64,000 bases of DNA from Sphingomonas sp. (GCA_003248865.1 QFPK01000018.1:1-64000), one strand, 5' to 3'. Positions 1-8,803 are shown, counted from the first letter of the stretch. Made by a program: numbers and translations. The notes: generated by a model not told the origin, from the letters alone.

Positions 1-47
1 GCTGGGGCTTCATCTTCGTTCCTTCGTCACTACGACGAAGCCCCAAC
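1..47. terminator. Stem-loop downstream of the truncated glycosyltransferase
   Basis: Positions 1-11 and 37-47 form an 11-bp inverted repeat with one mismatch (GCTGGGGCTTC against GAAGCCCCAAC). An alternative inner stem pairs CTTCGTC (22-28) with GACGAAG (34-40) around the loop ACTAC. The structure begins 18 nt past the stop codon of the minus-strand gene ending at 66, so a terminator role is plausible. No T-run is visible on the minus strand inside the window. It could also belong to whatever truncated that gene. Confidence 0.4.
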
Positions 48-65
48 ACTCCTTAATTCACAACC

Positions 66-779
66 TCAAATCTGTGCCATAGGTGCTGACGGGGAACAGG
101 TGCGAACCCACGCCACACCAGACAGCTTTCGCATGTTTGCGACCGCAAATTCTTCCTGCCGAGGGCTGCCCATGCCAACCCATAGCACATCCGTGCCAGC
201 TTCACGTATGTCCTTGCAAATGGTGTCCACTTCGTCGGCAGAAAAATAGCCGTTGCGAATTCCGACGATCTGAAGCGCGGGGAACAGTGCCCGAAGATTG
301 CTCGCAGCCTCCTCGGCGACCCCGGGCTTCCCGCCAAGAAAGTAAAAACGCGTCCCATGCGCAACAGCCGCCTCGGCAGCAGTCAAAACAAAATCCGTTG
401 TTGCAACCCGCTCCGGGATTTCGTTCTTGCACAGCAGTCGACTGGCGAAAACGATCGGCATTCCATCTGCGTCAACAATATCTGCTCGGTCGACAATCCT
501 TTTGAAATCCGGGCGCAGATTGTATTTTGCTACAACATATCCATTGGAAGATGTTACGATACGCGGATAGGCAAGTTGACCAGACCGGCAACTCTCAACA
601 TCTCTTATCATCAATTCTGCAAGATCAGATTTCGTCAAAAGCGATGTTCGAATCCCACCAACCCGAACAGAAGGAACCCATCCTAGATCATTTGGCGAAA
701 TGACCTCAACGGAATCAGGTTCTAAAAAATCATCCGCGGCTCCTAGCGGAGCCGCGCCAGATAAATCTCGACTGTACAC
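66..779 (-). CDS. WecG/TagA/CpsF-type glycosyltransferase, 3'-truncated
   Basis: The 237-residue product matches the WecG/TagA/CpsF family, which transfers a sugar such as N-acetylmannosaminuronate to a lipid-linked acceptor during exopolysaccharide or teichoic-acid-like synthesis. Visible family landmarks are the TSSNGYVVAKY segment, the DADGMP motif, FLGGKPGVAE, and WVGMGSPRQEEF near the C-terminus. The family normally continues after WVxTC with a GGLFD motif and a basic tail of roughly 60 residues. Here the frame leaves the family after WVRTC, adds nine unrelated residues and stops. No other frame restores the missing end, so the gene looks truncated by a rearrangement and may be inactive. 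The start chosen is the first in-frame start, and the N-terminus looks slightly extended. Confidence 0.7.
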   Translation of the reverse strand: MYSRDLSGAAPLGAADDFLEPDSVEVISPNDLGWVPSVRVGGIRTSLLTKSDLAELMIRDVESCRSGQLAYPRIVTSSNGYVVAKYNLRPDFKRIVDRADIVDADGMPIVFASRLLCKNEIPERVATTDFVLTAAEAAVAHGTRFYFLGGKPGVAEEAASNLRALFPALQIVGIRNGYFSADEVDTICKDIREAGTDVLWVGMGSPRQEEFAVANMRKLSGVAWVRTCSPSAPMAQI

Positions 780-1622
780 GCACGACCCCTGTCACCAATT
801 AAGGCTATTTTCATATATGCTGACAATATGGCAGCCATCAACCCCAGAGTCGCGATTTGTATACTTTTTGACACATAAAATTAACACGCTGTGCAAAAAT
901 AATCGAATAACATCCTGTTTTTTAAACAAATTATAATGTAAATATACTATTTTCGCATAGCTTCCTATACGAAATACTCTGTCCAGCATGCGGATATGAT
1001 GGAATTTTCCAGCCTCGCCCAGCCTTTGGCTGACCAATTTGCTTGCCAGAAGACATGATAATACCGTTTTACCAGAAAGTCATCGCGTTTCTGGCTGCCC
1101 TGTAAAGGTCTGTTCATGAATTCCCGACTCAAATGTTGATGGCCATTAAAATATCGGCATACTTGCAGTCGAACTTTGGTCAACTAGAGCGTAAAATCTG
1201 ATTGGCAGGCGCTTTCTTTGCAGCGCATCGGCGGCGAGAAGGGGCCCCAGCAATTCCCTTCGGGTTGCTGTCGCTGTGCCTGCTAAAAAGCAGTTTCAGC
1301 GCTGCGGGGCATAACAGCAGTGCCATTACAGCAGATTCCGTTCTATTGCCGATCTGCCAGCCCCACCGCGTCATTCGTTGCCGTGCAGAACCTGTCTCCA
1401 CCGAGAGTCAGGGCGCCCCAAAGGCGGCATTCTGCAGGGCCTGGACAGCGGCCCTCGCATTGGCCGACGCACAGGAAGCCCTTCTCCGCCACGCACCCGT
1501 TGCCGATCCGCGAACCAGCATCCATTCATATCGCGCCCCGTCAGGTTAGGCATGAGCCCACTTGCCTGTTGCCGCTGCTTTGTCGAACGTTAGAGAAGTG
1601 CAGCGCTATTGCCCCCACAGTC
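780..1622. other. Long gene-free stretch with an AT-rich core
   Basis: I see no convincing gene in these 843 bp. Open frames here match no family I recognise. Positions about 800-980 are strongly AT-rich against GC-rich surroundings and hold runs such as TTATAATGTAAATATA. They could carry promoters for the flanking divergent genes or be a remnant of inserted DNA. A near-perfect inverted repeat lies at 951-974. The right part (1200-1622) has normal GC content and is open in several frames, but without start-site or domain support. Confidence 0.5.
951..974. repeat. Short inverted repeat (TTTCGCATAG / CTATACGAAA)
   Basis: Two 10-bp arms with one mismatch surround the 4-nt centre CTTC inside the AT-rich intergenic island. 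The arms resemble in general form the half-sites used by tyrosine recombinases (arms of about 11-13 bp around a 6-8 bp spacer). A palindromic operator is equally possible. No recombinase gene is nearby. Confidence 0.45.
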
Positions 1623-2873
1623 ATGGCAATGGATAGCCTTTACCCGATGTCTTTGCTGATCGACCTGTTCTGTTTCCTGCTCATTCCGCTTGCCTGCTGG
1701 CGATGGCTGCGCGGCGCGGTCCCGATGGCGGTGCTGCCGATCCTCGCCGGTCTGTCGGTGGCTATTGCCGCGGATCGCATCGGCTTTGACAAATCCGCCC
1801 TGGGGCCCTCCCCGGCCGGAGAGATGATTGGATGGGTCGGTGTACTTGTGCTCGCGTTCAGTGCGGGGGTGGAAACCCCCGTCACAGAAAGTCGCACCTC
1901 AGGATTGAACAGGCGCCTTATCGGCTCCGCGTTGTCGGCAATCGCTCTACCGTTCCTGTTGGGCACTCTGATCGCGCTGTCGGGCACGATGGGCGGCGTG
2001 CTGGAACGACCGCAAGGCCTGTCACCCCTCCTATCGGCCGCTGCCATCGGGCTCTGCCTTGCCGTCAGTGCACTGCCCGTGCTTGTCGGCATCGTGCGCG
2101 AGCTGCCTTTGGCGGACCGTCCGCTCGGCAACATGGCGCTGCGCATCGCGGCCCTGGACGACGCGATCCTCTGGATCGGGCTCGCCCTGCTTCTGTTCCT
2201 CCACAACGGCGAAAGCAATGGACCGAGCGGCGAAGTCCTGTCCGGCAGCTGGAACCAGCTGGGTGCGATCGGCCTGCTTCTGCTGTTGCTGCTGTTTCGC
2301 GGGCGGCTCACCCGGTTCCCGCCGACCCATGTCAGCGCGCCGGCCCTCATCGGTATCGCTTATCTGTCTGCCGGCGCCTGGGCGACCAGCACACTCGGCC
2401 TGCACGCTTTGCTGGGTGCGTATTTCGGCGGCATGCTGATGCCCCGGCCGCTCGCTCGGCGGCTGAACCCCGAACGTCTGGGCAAGATCGCCCTGTTCGG
2501 CCTCTCGCCCCTGTTTTTCGCGCACCGCGGCCTCAGCGTTGACGGTGCCGTCATGACAGCCGACACGCTGGGCATCGCGATGCTGCTGCTGATCCTCGCG
2601 GCGATTGCCAAGCTGACGGCCGTGCATCTGGTTCCACCCGCGCCGGACCTGCCGGCCGCAGAGCGCACAAGGCTTGGCCTGCTGCTGCAGTGCAAGGGGC
2701 TGATGGAAATCGTGGCAGCAACCATTCTGGTTCAGGCCGGGCTGATCACCCCAACGGTCTTCGCAATCCTGGTGACACTCGCCCTTGCATCCACAATGCT
2801 GACAGTACCGCTGTTCCGCCTGGCCTCACGATCGGCCCGGCTGCCGACAACGTTTCACAGGAACAACCCATGA
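1623..2873 (+). CDS. Cation:proton antiporter (CPA2/KefB-like membrane domain)
   Basis: The 416-residue product is almost entirely hydrophobic, with about a dozen predicted membrane helices, and resembles the Na+/H+ exchanger domain of CPA2 antiporters. The RIAALDDAILWIGLALLL segment carries the acidic pair expected in the ion-binding core. It lacks the cytoplasmic TrkA-N/RCK domain of full KefB/KefC proteins, so it is a bare transporter domain. The open frame extends upstream to 1320, but that part is not membrane-like. I chose ATG 1623; ATG 1629 is equally possible because neither has a clear ribosome-binding site. The stop overlaps the start of the next gene by 4 bp (ATGA), so the two are probably translationally coupled. 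The transported ion is not evident. Confidence 0.75.
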   Translation: MAMDSLYPMSLLIDLFCFLLIPLACWRWLRGAVPMAVLPILAGLSVAIAADRIGFDKSALGPSPAGEMIGWVGVLVLAFSAGVETPVTESRTSGLNRRLIGSALSAIALPFLLGTLIALSGTMGGVLERPQGLSPLLSAAAIGLCLAVSALPVLVGIVRELPLADRPLGNMALRIAALDDAILWIGLALLLFLHNGESNGPSGEVLSGSWNQLGAIGLLLLLLLFRGRLTRFPPTHVSAPALIGIAYLSAGAWATSTLGLHALLGAYFGGMLMPRPLARRLNPERLGKIALFGLSPLFFAHRGLSVDGAVMTADTLGIAMLLLILAAIAKLTAVHLVPPAPDLPAAERTRLGLLLQCKGLMEIVAATILVQAGLITPTVFAILVTLALASTMLTVPLFRLASRSARLPTTFHRNNP

Positions 2874-4456
2874 CAAGACTCGCCGTCATCCTCGCCATAT
2901 CCACCAGCCTGCTGGCGGCCGCCGCTCCGGCGCAGCAAGCCGACGGTATAGACAAACTTCTGGCCGGGCCCTCCGCAAATGCGGCGCCGGGCTGCGCAGT
3001 TGGTGTGAGCAGAGACGGCAAGGTCGTCGCCGAGCGCGCCTACGGCATGGCGGACATCGAACATGGCATTCCCGCCACACCCCAGAGCATCTACGAAGCC
3101 GGCTCCGTCTCCAAGCAATTCACCGCCGCCGCCCTGCTGCTGCTGGCGCGCGACGGGAAGCTCAAGCTCTCGGACGACATCCGCACCTATCTGCCGGAAC
3201 TGCAGGATTATGGCGCACCCGTCACGATCCGCCACATGATCCAGCACATCAGCGGCCTGCGCGACTGGGGCGCGGTTGCCGCTATGGAGGGCTGGCCGCG
3301 CAACAGCCGCAGCGCCAACAATCAGGACGTGCTCGCCATCGCGGCGCGCCAGGCCAAGCTGAACTTCGCCCCAGGGTCGCACTACAGCTACTCCAACAGC
3401 AATTATAATCTGGCGGCCATTCTCGTCTCCCGCGTCAGTGGAGAGAGCCTGGCGGATTTCACCCGCAAGCGCATCTTCGAGCCGCTGGGGATGGGCACGA
3501 CCCATTGGCGAGACAGCTATCAACGCCTCGTCCCCGGCCGCGCCACCGCCTACGCGCGCGAAGGCGGTGGCTATGTGATCGACCAGCCGATCGAGGACGC
3601 CTATGGCAACGGCGGCCTCCTCACCACGGTGAAGGACCTGCTGATCTGGAACGATGCGCTGCAGGCCGACAAGCTGGGCGCCGGTTTCCGCGACGAGATG
3701 GAACAGGTGGGCGTGCTGACCGACGGCACCCACATCACCTACGCATCGGGCCTGATGGTCAGCACACATCGCGGCGTGCGCGAAGTCGCCCATTCCGGCT
3801 CGACCGGCGGCTACCGCGCATGGCTGGCGCGCTATCCCGCGCAGGGCCTCTCCATAGCCCTGCTCTGCAACGGCGCCGATTCCAACCCTATCACCATCGG
3901 TCGCAGCATTGCAGACCTCTACCTTAGCGGGCTGGCGCCACTGCCCGCCTACAAGCCCTCGGGGCCGGCCCCCTCCGGTCTCTTTGTCAGCGCGGCCAGC
4001 GGCCTCCCGCTGCGCATCAAGGCCGATGCGGACGGCCGATTGTCGATCAACAACAGTCCGCTCACACCAGTCGCCAAAGGCCGGTGGCGCCTCCAGGACA
4101 CCGACTATCTGTTCGGCAAGGACGGCAATCTCATCGTCGAGGCCAACGGGGAAAAGCTCCCCTATCGCCGGGTCGAGCAAGTGGAGACCACGGATCCCGC
4201 CCCTTATGCCGGCCGCTACTGCGGCACAGACAATCCATTCTGCATGTTGATCACGAAAGCGGCGGACGGCGGCCTTGCCATCACCACCACCGGTCGCCTG
4301 GGGCTCGCCGCGCAGCCATTGAAACCAGCCGCCGCGGACCTCTTCACATCCGGGGCCGGAACCGTGCGCTTCCTCCGCGCGGGCTCAGGCCGTGTGAACG
4401 CCCTGCACCTGGGGGACAGCCGGGCATGGGCGGTTGAGTTTGTGCGGGTGGAGTAG
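2870..4456 (+). CDS. Secreted serine hydrolase, beta-lactamase/class C PBP family
   Basis: The 528-residue product starts with a signal peptide (residues 1 to about 22, ending APAQQA) followed by a class C beta-lactamase/D-alanyl-D-alanine carboxypeptidase fold. The SVSK motif (residues 79-82) supplies the nucleophilic serine and lysine, YSN in the segment HYSYSNSNYN supplies the second motif, and HSG near residue 305 is the third. A C-terminal extension of about 160 residues resembles the accessory domain of esterase EstB/Pab87-type enzymes. It probably acts in the periplasm on a D-amino peptide or ester; the substrate cannot be read from the sequence. ATG 2870 overlaps the antiporter stop by 4 bp. 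Confidence 0.85.
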   Translation: MTRLAVILAISTSLLAAAAPAQQADGIDKLLAGPSANAAPGCAVGVSRDGKVVAERAYGMADIEHGIPATPQSIYEAGSVSKQFTAAALLLLARDGKLKLSDDIRTYLPELQDYGAPVTIRHMIQHISGLRDWGAVAAMEGWPRNSRSANNQDVLAIAARQAKLNFAPGSHYSYSNSNYNLAAILVSRVSGESLADFTRKRIFEPLGMGTTHWRDSYQRLVPGRATAYAREGGGYVIDQPIEDAYGNGGLLTTVKDLLIWNDALQADKLGAGFRDEMEQVGVLTDGTHITYASGLMVSTHRGVREVAHSGSTGGYRAWLARYPAQGLSIALLCNGADSNPITIGRSIADLYLSGLAPLPAYKPSGPAPSGLFVSAASGLPLRIKADADGRLSINNSPLTPVAKGRWRLQDTDYLFGKDGNLIVEANGEKLPYRRVEQVETTDPAPYAGRYCGTDNPFCMLITKAADGGLAITTTGRLGLAAQPLKPAAADLFTSGAGTVRFLRAGSGRVNALHLGDSRAWAVEFVRVE

Positions 4457-4470
4457 AGAGCGCCCGCTCT

Positions 4471-4640
4471 GCCTCCGGCGGCTCGGGCTCTGCCCGAGAC
4501 CCGGCAGGGAGCCGTGCTCCCCGCACCCCTGACACTGGAGTAATCCGTTGAGTTTGAGCTGACGGTTAAGCTTTACTGCCTGCGGCGCCGGCAAACTCAA
4601 GAGCCGCAGGCAATCATATCAACTCACGCGCGCAAAAAAG
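4471..4640 (+). repeat. Composite palindrome, copy R1 (lacks its right end)
   Basis: This copy lies between convergent genes. It starts with GCCTCCGGCGG, then a hairpin CTCGGGC-TCT-GCCCGAG (4482-4498), then GGGAGC-CGT-GCTCCC (4507-4521), a linker containing GCTGACGG, and the central palindrome TGCCTGCGGC / GCCGCAGGCA (4577-4586 and 4613-4622). The CACGCGCGC linker is present, but the terminal module seen in other copies is missing. Confidence 0.75.
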
Positions 4641-4641
4641 C

Positions 4642-5397
4642 CTAACCCGGCAGCGCGATCAGGCTGATCTGCCGCCCGTAATCCGGCTCCCCGGCCAGCG
4701 TCTTGCGGCGGTAGCTGAAGAAGCGAGCCGCGTCGGATTTCGTATCGGTGCCCAGCCCCTCGGCGCGGGAGACGCCTGCTTCGGCGAGGCGTTTCAGGCA
4801 GAAACCTTCCAGATCAAAGAAGGCGTGGCCTTCGCGCCCATCGGTGAAGAAGACTGCATTGTCCGGGTCGGCGTCTTCGAAGCGCTGGCGGAAGCCGGTG
4901 TCCACTTCATAGGATCTGCGGCCGATGCAGGGGCCGATGGCGGCTGCGATCCGGCTGCGGCTGGCGCCCAGCTTTTCCATCAGATCGACCGTGGCGCCGA
5001 TCACGCCGGTGAAGGCGCCCTTCCAGCCGGCATGGCAGGCCCCGATCACCTGCGCGTCGGCGTCCTCGAACAGTAGCGGCGCGCAATCGGCCGTCAGGAT
5101 GCCGAGCGCGAGGCCGGGGCGATTGGTGGCGAGGCCGTCGGCATGGGGCCGAGCGTCGTCGGCCCAGGGGGCCGCTTCGACGGCGAGCGCGCTGTGCACC
5201 TGGTGCAGGGTGACGAGGCTTGCCGACGGGGCCACGGCGGCGAGGGCCAGGCGGCGGTTTTCATGGACCAGCGACGGCTCGTCCGATGAGCCCAGCCCGA
5301 CGTTGAGGCCGGCGAAGATGCCTTCGGATACGCCGCCAGTCCTGCCGAGAAAGCCGTGGGGGCTGGTCAGCGTGCGGGCGGTCAGGCGGGTGATCAA
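4642..5397 (-). CDS. pgeF: Peptidoglycan editing factor PgeF (YfiH/laccase-domain)
   Basis: The 251-residue protein belongs to the YfiH/PgeF family (multicopper polyphenol oxidase fold), which removes wrongly incorporated residues from UDP-MurNAc peptides so that cross-linking stays faithful. HQVH (65-68), TADC (102-105) and CHAGWKG (121-127) contain the conserved metal-binding His and Cys residues. The start is TTG at 5397, inside the stop of the upstream GNAT gene (4-bp overlap), and no closer in-frame ATG fits. It is the last gene of a six-gene operon. In many alphaproteobacteria this gene follows lgt and midA; here those lie 5 kb away on the opposite strand. Confidence 0.9.
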   Translation of the reverse strand: MITRLTARTLTSPHGFLGRTGGVSEGIFAGLNVGLGSSDEPSLVHENRRLALAAVAPSASLVTLHQVHSALAVEAAPWADDARPHADGLATNRPGLALGILTADCAPLLFEDADAQVIGACHAGWKGAFTGVIGATVDLMEKLGASRSRIAAAIGPCIGRRSYEVDTGFRQRFEDADPDNAVFFTDGREGHAFFDLEGFCLKRLAEAGVSRAEGLGTDTKSDAARFFSYRRKTLAGEPDYGRQISLIALPG

Positions 5398-5921
5398 AGG
5401 GTCAGCCTCAGGATTCGGTCATCGTCGACGGTGTTGCCGACCACATAGGGATATTTGCCGACTTCATGGAAGCCGTGCCGATCGTAGAAGCGGCGCGCGC
5501 GATGATTCTCGATCCAGACGGTGAGATAGATGTCCTGCATCCCCCTTTGGCGGGATTCGGTGAGCGCCCACTCCATCAGCGCATGGGCGAGGCCGGTGCC
5601 CTTGGCAGCCTCGGCCAGATAGAGCTGGCGCAGCATCCACCAGCGGCGGCCGGCCAGAAGCTCGGGAATATGGCCTTCCAGATCATAGGACCCCAGCGCG
5701 CAGTAACCGAGCGGGGTGCCGTCTTCCGCTTCGCCCAGCATCACGGCCTGATCCGGCGCCTCGCAGGCGATGCGGAAGCGCTCCTCGGTCGCGTCGGCGA
5801 GGAACCCCGCCAGCTCGGCGGGGGGGTAGAGATGCGCGAAGGTGGCCGTGAAGCTGTCGTGGAACAGCTGGCGGACGGCGGCGGCATCCGCCCCGCCGGC
5901 CCGCCTCAGGTGGAAACTCAT
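5394..5921 (-). CDS. GNAT family N-acetyltransferase
   Basis: The 175-residue product has the GNAT fold. An LYLAEAAKGTGLAHALM segment corresponds to the acetyl-CoA-binding motif A (Q/RxxGxG/A position), and ENHRARRFYDRHGFHEVG is the typical C-terminal strand-helix region. The acceptor substrate is unknown. An upstream ATG at 5957 would overlap the end of the acyl-CoA ligase. I prefer ATG 5921, which begins MSFHLRR, follows the ligase stop by 7 bp and has GCGGA just before it. The 3' end overlaps pgeF by 4 bp. Confidence 0.82.
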   Translation of the reverse strand: MSFHLRRAGGADAAAVRQLFHDSFTATFAHLYPPAELAGFLADATEERFRIACEAPDQAVMLGEAEDGTPLGYCALGSYDLEGHIPELLAGRRWWMLRQLYLAEAAKGTGLAHALMEWALTESRQRGMQDIYLTVWIENHRARRFYDRHGFHEVGKYPYVVGNTVDDDRILRLTL

Positions 5922-5928
5922 TCCGCGA

Positions 5929-7656
5929 TCATGCGGCGACACGACCCAGATGTACATCGCGGAAATGGGCGCGCAGGCTCACCTTGTCGATCTTGCCGGA
6001 GCCGAGCTTCGGCAGCGGTTGATCAGACACCCACACCCGCGCGGGCACCTTGAACGCGGCGAGATCGCGCGCGACGAACTGGATGATCGATTCACCCTCC
6101 AGCGGCTCGCCGCCCTTGGCATAGACGACCGCGCCGACGATCTCGCCCAGCCTGTCGTCCGGCAGGCCGAACACCGAGGCTTCGGCGACGGCGGGATGGT
6201 TGTAGATCGCGGCTTCCACTTCCGCGGCCGAGATATTCTCGCCGCCCCGGATGATGATGTCCTTCTTGCGGTCGACGATGGTGAGATAGCCGTCCTCGTC
6301 CAGCCGGCCGAGGTCGCCGGTGCGGAACCAGCCGTCGCGGGTGAAGGCGGAGGCCGTCGCTTCGGGTTTGTTCCAGTATCCGCGCACATTGGCCGCCGAG
6401 CGGATGCAGACTTCGCCCACTTCGCCGACCGCGGTCGGCTTCAGGTCGTCGCCCAGCGTCGCCAACTCCACCATCGGCTTGGTGGCGCGGCCGGTGGAAT
6501 CCGGGCGCAGCCGGTAGTTGTCGCGGATGTTGCCAGCGCCGACGCCGTTGGTTTCGGTGAGGCCATAGCCGATGGCCGGATTCTTGCCCGGGAAGGCTTC
6601 CGCCAGCCGGCCGACATGCTCGGGCGGGCGCGGCGCACCGCCGGCGGCAATGTCCAGCAGCGACGAGAGGTCATATTTGTCGCGGTCCGGGTGCTGCATC
6701 AGCTCCAGGCTCATCGTGGGCACGCCCACGAAATAGGTCGCCTTTTCCTTTTCGATCAGCTGCAGCGCTTCGCCCGCGTCCCAGCGATACATGATCACCA
6801 GCTTGCGGCCGATGGCGATGGACACCAGCAGGATCGGAACGAGGCCGGTGATGTGGAACAGCGGCACGTTCAGCAGCATCACCTGCTGCGGCGGCAGCAC
6901 GGTGCCCGTGGCCTGCGCCAGCTGCAGCATGGCAAGACCCTGCACCAGATAATTCATCGCGCCAGACACGATGGCACGGTGCGTCGAGACGGCGCCCTTG
7001 GGCGCGCCGGTCGAGCCCGAGGTATACATGATCGTCGCATCGTCTTCGGGGAAGATCGGCGGCAGATACCAGGGCGCCGCAGGCGCGGCCGCGATGGCAT
7101 CGTCCAGCGTGGTCGCGCCCAGCTGCTGCGCGACCTGATGGCTGGTGCGCACGGCAAGCACTTCCACCGACAGGCCGGGGATTTCCCGGATGCGGCGCAG
7201 ACGTTCCTCGTCCGCGAACACCAGCCGGGTGCCGGAATCGGTCAGGCCATAGGCCAGCTCCTCCGGTTTCCACCAGGCGTTCATCGGCACCACGACGGCG
7301 CCGATCATGATCGCACCGATGAAGGTCGATACCCATTCGGGGTAGTTGCGCATGGCAATCGCAACCCGATCCCCCTTGGCGATGCCATAGCGGGATTGCA
7401 GCACTGCGGCGATCCGCACCGCCTGAGTCTGCACATCGGCGAAGGTGAAGCGCTCGCCCTGATAGACGATGGCTTCCTTGTCGCCGTTGCTGCTCAGGAA
7501 GAAGGCCAGATATTCGCGCAGCGACGGCGGCGCCTGTTCGAACACGGGATAGTCCACGCCCCGGATCGTCGCCTTGCCCACGGCCAGCTGGCCTCCGGGC
7601 GCCGTGATGGCGGCGGTTGCGGCGTCGATCGCCTTGTCGAGTTCAGTCAGTGCCAT
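5929..7656 (-). CDS. AMP-dependent acyl-CoA synthetase/ligase
   Basis: This 575-residue adenylate-forming enzyme activates a carboxylic acid to its CoA thioester through an acyl-adenylate. The P-loop motif YTSGSTGAPKGA, the YGLTE motif, GWFRTGDLG and the C-terminal catalytic lysine region LPKLGSGKIDK are all visible. The family spans fatty acids, aromatic acids and steroid side chains, so the substrate is open. ATG 7656 has a clear GAGGAT ribosome-binding site and starts 7 bp after the stop of the acyl-CoA dehydrogenase gene. The ligase plus two dehydrogenases indicate an acyl-CoA oxidation pathway. Confidence 0.9.
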   Translation of the reverse strand: MALTELDKAIDAATAAITAPGGQLAVGKATIRGVDYPVFEQAPPSLREYLAFFLSSNGDKEAIVYQGERFTFADVQTQAVRIAAVLQSRYGIAKGDRVAIAMRNYPEWVSTFIGAIMIGAVVVPMNAWWKPEELAYGLTDSGTRLVFADEERLRRIREIPGLSVEVLAVRTSHQVAQQLGATTLDDAIAAAPAAPWYLPPIFPEDDATIMYTSGSTGAPKGAVSTHRAIVSGAMNYLVQGLAMLQLAQATGTVLPPQQVMLLNVPLFHITGLVPILLVSIAIGRKLVIMYRWDAGEALQLIEKEKATYFVGVPTMSLELMQHPDRDKYDLSSLLDIAAGGAPRPPEHVGRLAEAFPGKNPAIGYGLTETNGVGAGNIRDNYRLRPDSTGRATKPMVELATLGDDLKPTAVGEVGEVCIRSAANVRGYWNKPEATASAFTRDGWFRTGDLGRLDEDGYLTIVDRKKDIIIRGGENISAAEVEAAIYNHPAVAEASVFGLPDDRLGEIVGAVVYAKGGEPLEGESIIQFVARDLAAFKVPARVWVSDQPLPKLGSGKIDKVSLRAHFRDVHLGRVAA

Positions 7657-7663
7657 AGTATCC

Positions 7664-8803
7664 TCAGTAATCCAGAAGCCGGGCGACGCGGTCGCCCTGG
7701 AAGGCGGCATCGCCGAAGGTCTCGGCGGCGGCGCGGGCGCGCTTCATGTAGAAGCCGATGTCGAATTCGTCGGTCATGCCGATGCCGCCGTGCATCTGCA
7801 CCGCCTCGTTGGTGGCGAGTTTCGCGACATCCCCCGTCTTGGCCTTGGCCAGCGCCACGAACAGCGGGGCACGGGCGTCGCCATCGTCCAGCGCGGACAA
7901 GGCCTTCAGGGTGACGGAGCGCGCCAGTTCGATCTCGCAGAACAGGTGCGCGGCGCGATGCTGCAGGGCCTGAAAGGTGCCGATCTTCACCCCGAACTGG
8001 TCGCGCTGCTTCAGATAGTCCACCGTGGTCTCAAAGCTCTGCGCGGAAACGCCGAGCATCTCGGCGGCAAGGCAGGCACGGCCGGCATCCAGCGCGGCTT
8101 CGAGGATGGCAAGGCCGCCCCCGATCTCGCCCAGCACGTCCGCCCCGTCCACCTGCACACCGTCCAGCGAGACTTCGGCAGTGTTGCGGCTGTCCACCAT
8201 GGAGCGGCGTTTCACGCCGACGCCGGCGGCCTTGGTGTCGACAAGGAACAGGGTGATGCCGGCCTTGTCGGCGTCCGCGCCGGAGGTGCGGGCCGCGACG
8301 ATCAGCTTGTCCGCCACATGGCCGTCAAGCACGAAGGGCTTGGCGCCCGTCAGCCGGAAGCCGTTGCCGGAGGCTTCGGCCCGTGTGGTGACGGACGCGG
8401 GCTGGTGGCGGGATTTCTCGTCCGCCGCCAGCGCCACGATCAGGTTCCCGGCGGCGATCTTCGGCAGCAGGGCTGCCTTCTGATCCTCACTGCCGGCCTT
8501 CGCAATCGCAGTCGCCGACAGGATCGAGGCCGAAAGGAAGGGCGACAGCGACAGGTTGCGGCCGATGGCTTCCTGGATCAGCCCCGCCGCAACCATACCC
8601 AGCCCGGCCCCGCCGAACTGTTCGGGGATCGCAACGCCCGCGAACCCCATTTCGGCCATCTTGGCCCACAGGCCGCGGTCGAAGCCGTCCGGGTCATGGC
8701 CGTCGCGCAGCTTCCTGAGTTGCGACACCGGGGCGTTCTCCGCGAAGAAGCCCTCTGCGGACTCTTTCACCATCCGCTGCTCATCATTGAGCACTAAAGC
8801 CAT
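7664..8803 (-). CDS. Acyl-CoA dehydrogenase
   Basis: The 379-residue flavoprotein has the three-part acyl-CoA dehydrogenase architecture: an N-terminal helical domain (IPEQFGGAGLG), a middle beta domain, and a C-terminal four-helix domain ending with the conserved MHGGIGMTDEF segment. It catalyses alpha,beta-desaturation of an acyl-CoA using FAD. Its middle domain is more divergent than that of the second dehydrogenase in this operon (9531-10721). The two may form a heteromer, as in steroid side-chain ACAD pairs; this is inference. ATG 8803 has GAGGGAG at good spacing. Confidence 0.9.
   Translation of the reverse strand: MALVLNDEQRMVKESAEGFFAENAPVSQLRKLRDGHDPDGFDRGLWAKMAEMGFAGVAIPEQFGGAGLGMVAAGLIQEAIGRNLSLSPFLSASILSATAIAKAGSEDQKAALLPKIAAGNLIVALAADEKSRHQPASVTTRAEASGNGFRLTGAKPFVLDGHVADKLIVAARTSGADADKAGITLFLVDTKAAGVGVKRRSMVDSRNTAEVSLDGVQVDGADVLGEIGGGLAILEAALDAGRACLAAEMLGVSAQSFETTVDYLKQRDQFGVKIGTFQALQHRAAHLFCEIELARSVTLKALSALDDGDARAPLFVALAKAKTGDVAKLATNEAVQMHGGIGMTDEFDIGFYMKRARAAAETFGDAAFQGDRVARLLDY

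Noticed and set aside
1202..1549. Short open frames between 1200 and 1622
   Set aside because: Several frames are open at once, none has a ribosome-binding site or a recognisable domain.
5855..5870. Second parS (half site CGTGGAACA)
   Set aside because: It lies in a coding region, only half of the palindrome matches, and similar GTGGAACA strings recur by codon chance.
5842..8797. Long plus-strand frames opposite the acyl-CoA operon (5842-7914 and 7574-8797)
   Set aside because: They are mirror images of well-supported genes, carry no domain motifs and have repetitive Gly/Arg/His composition.
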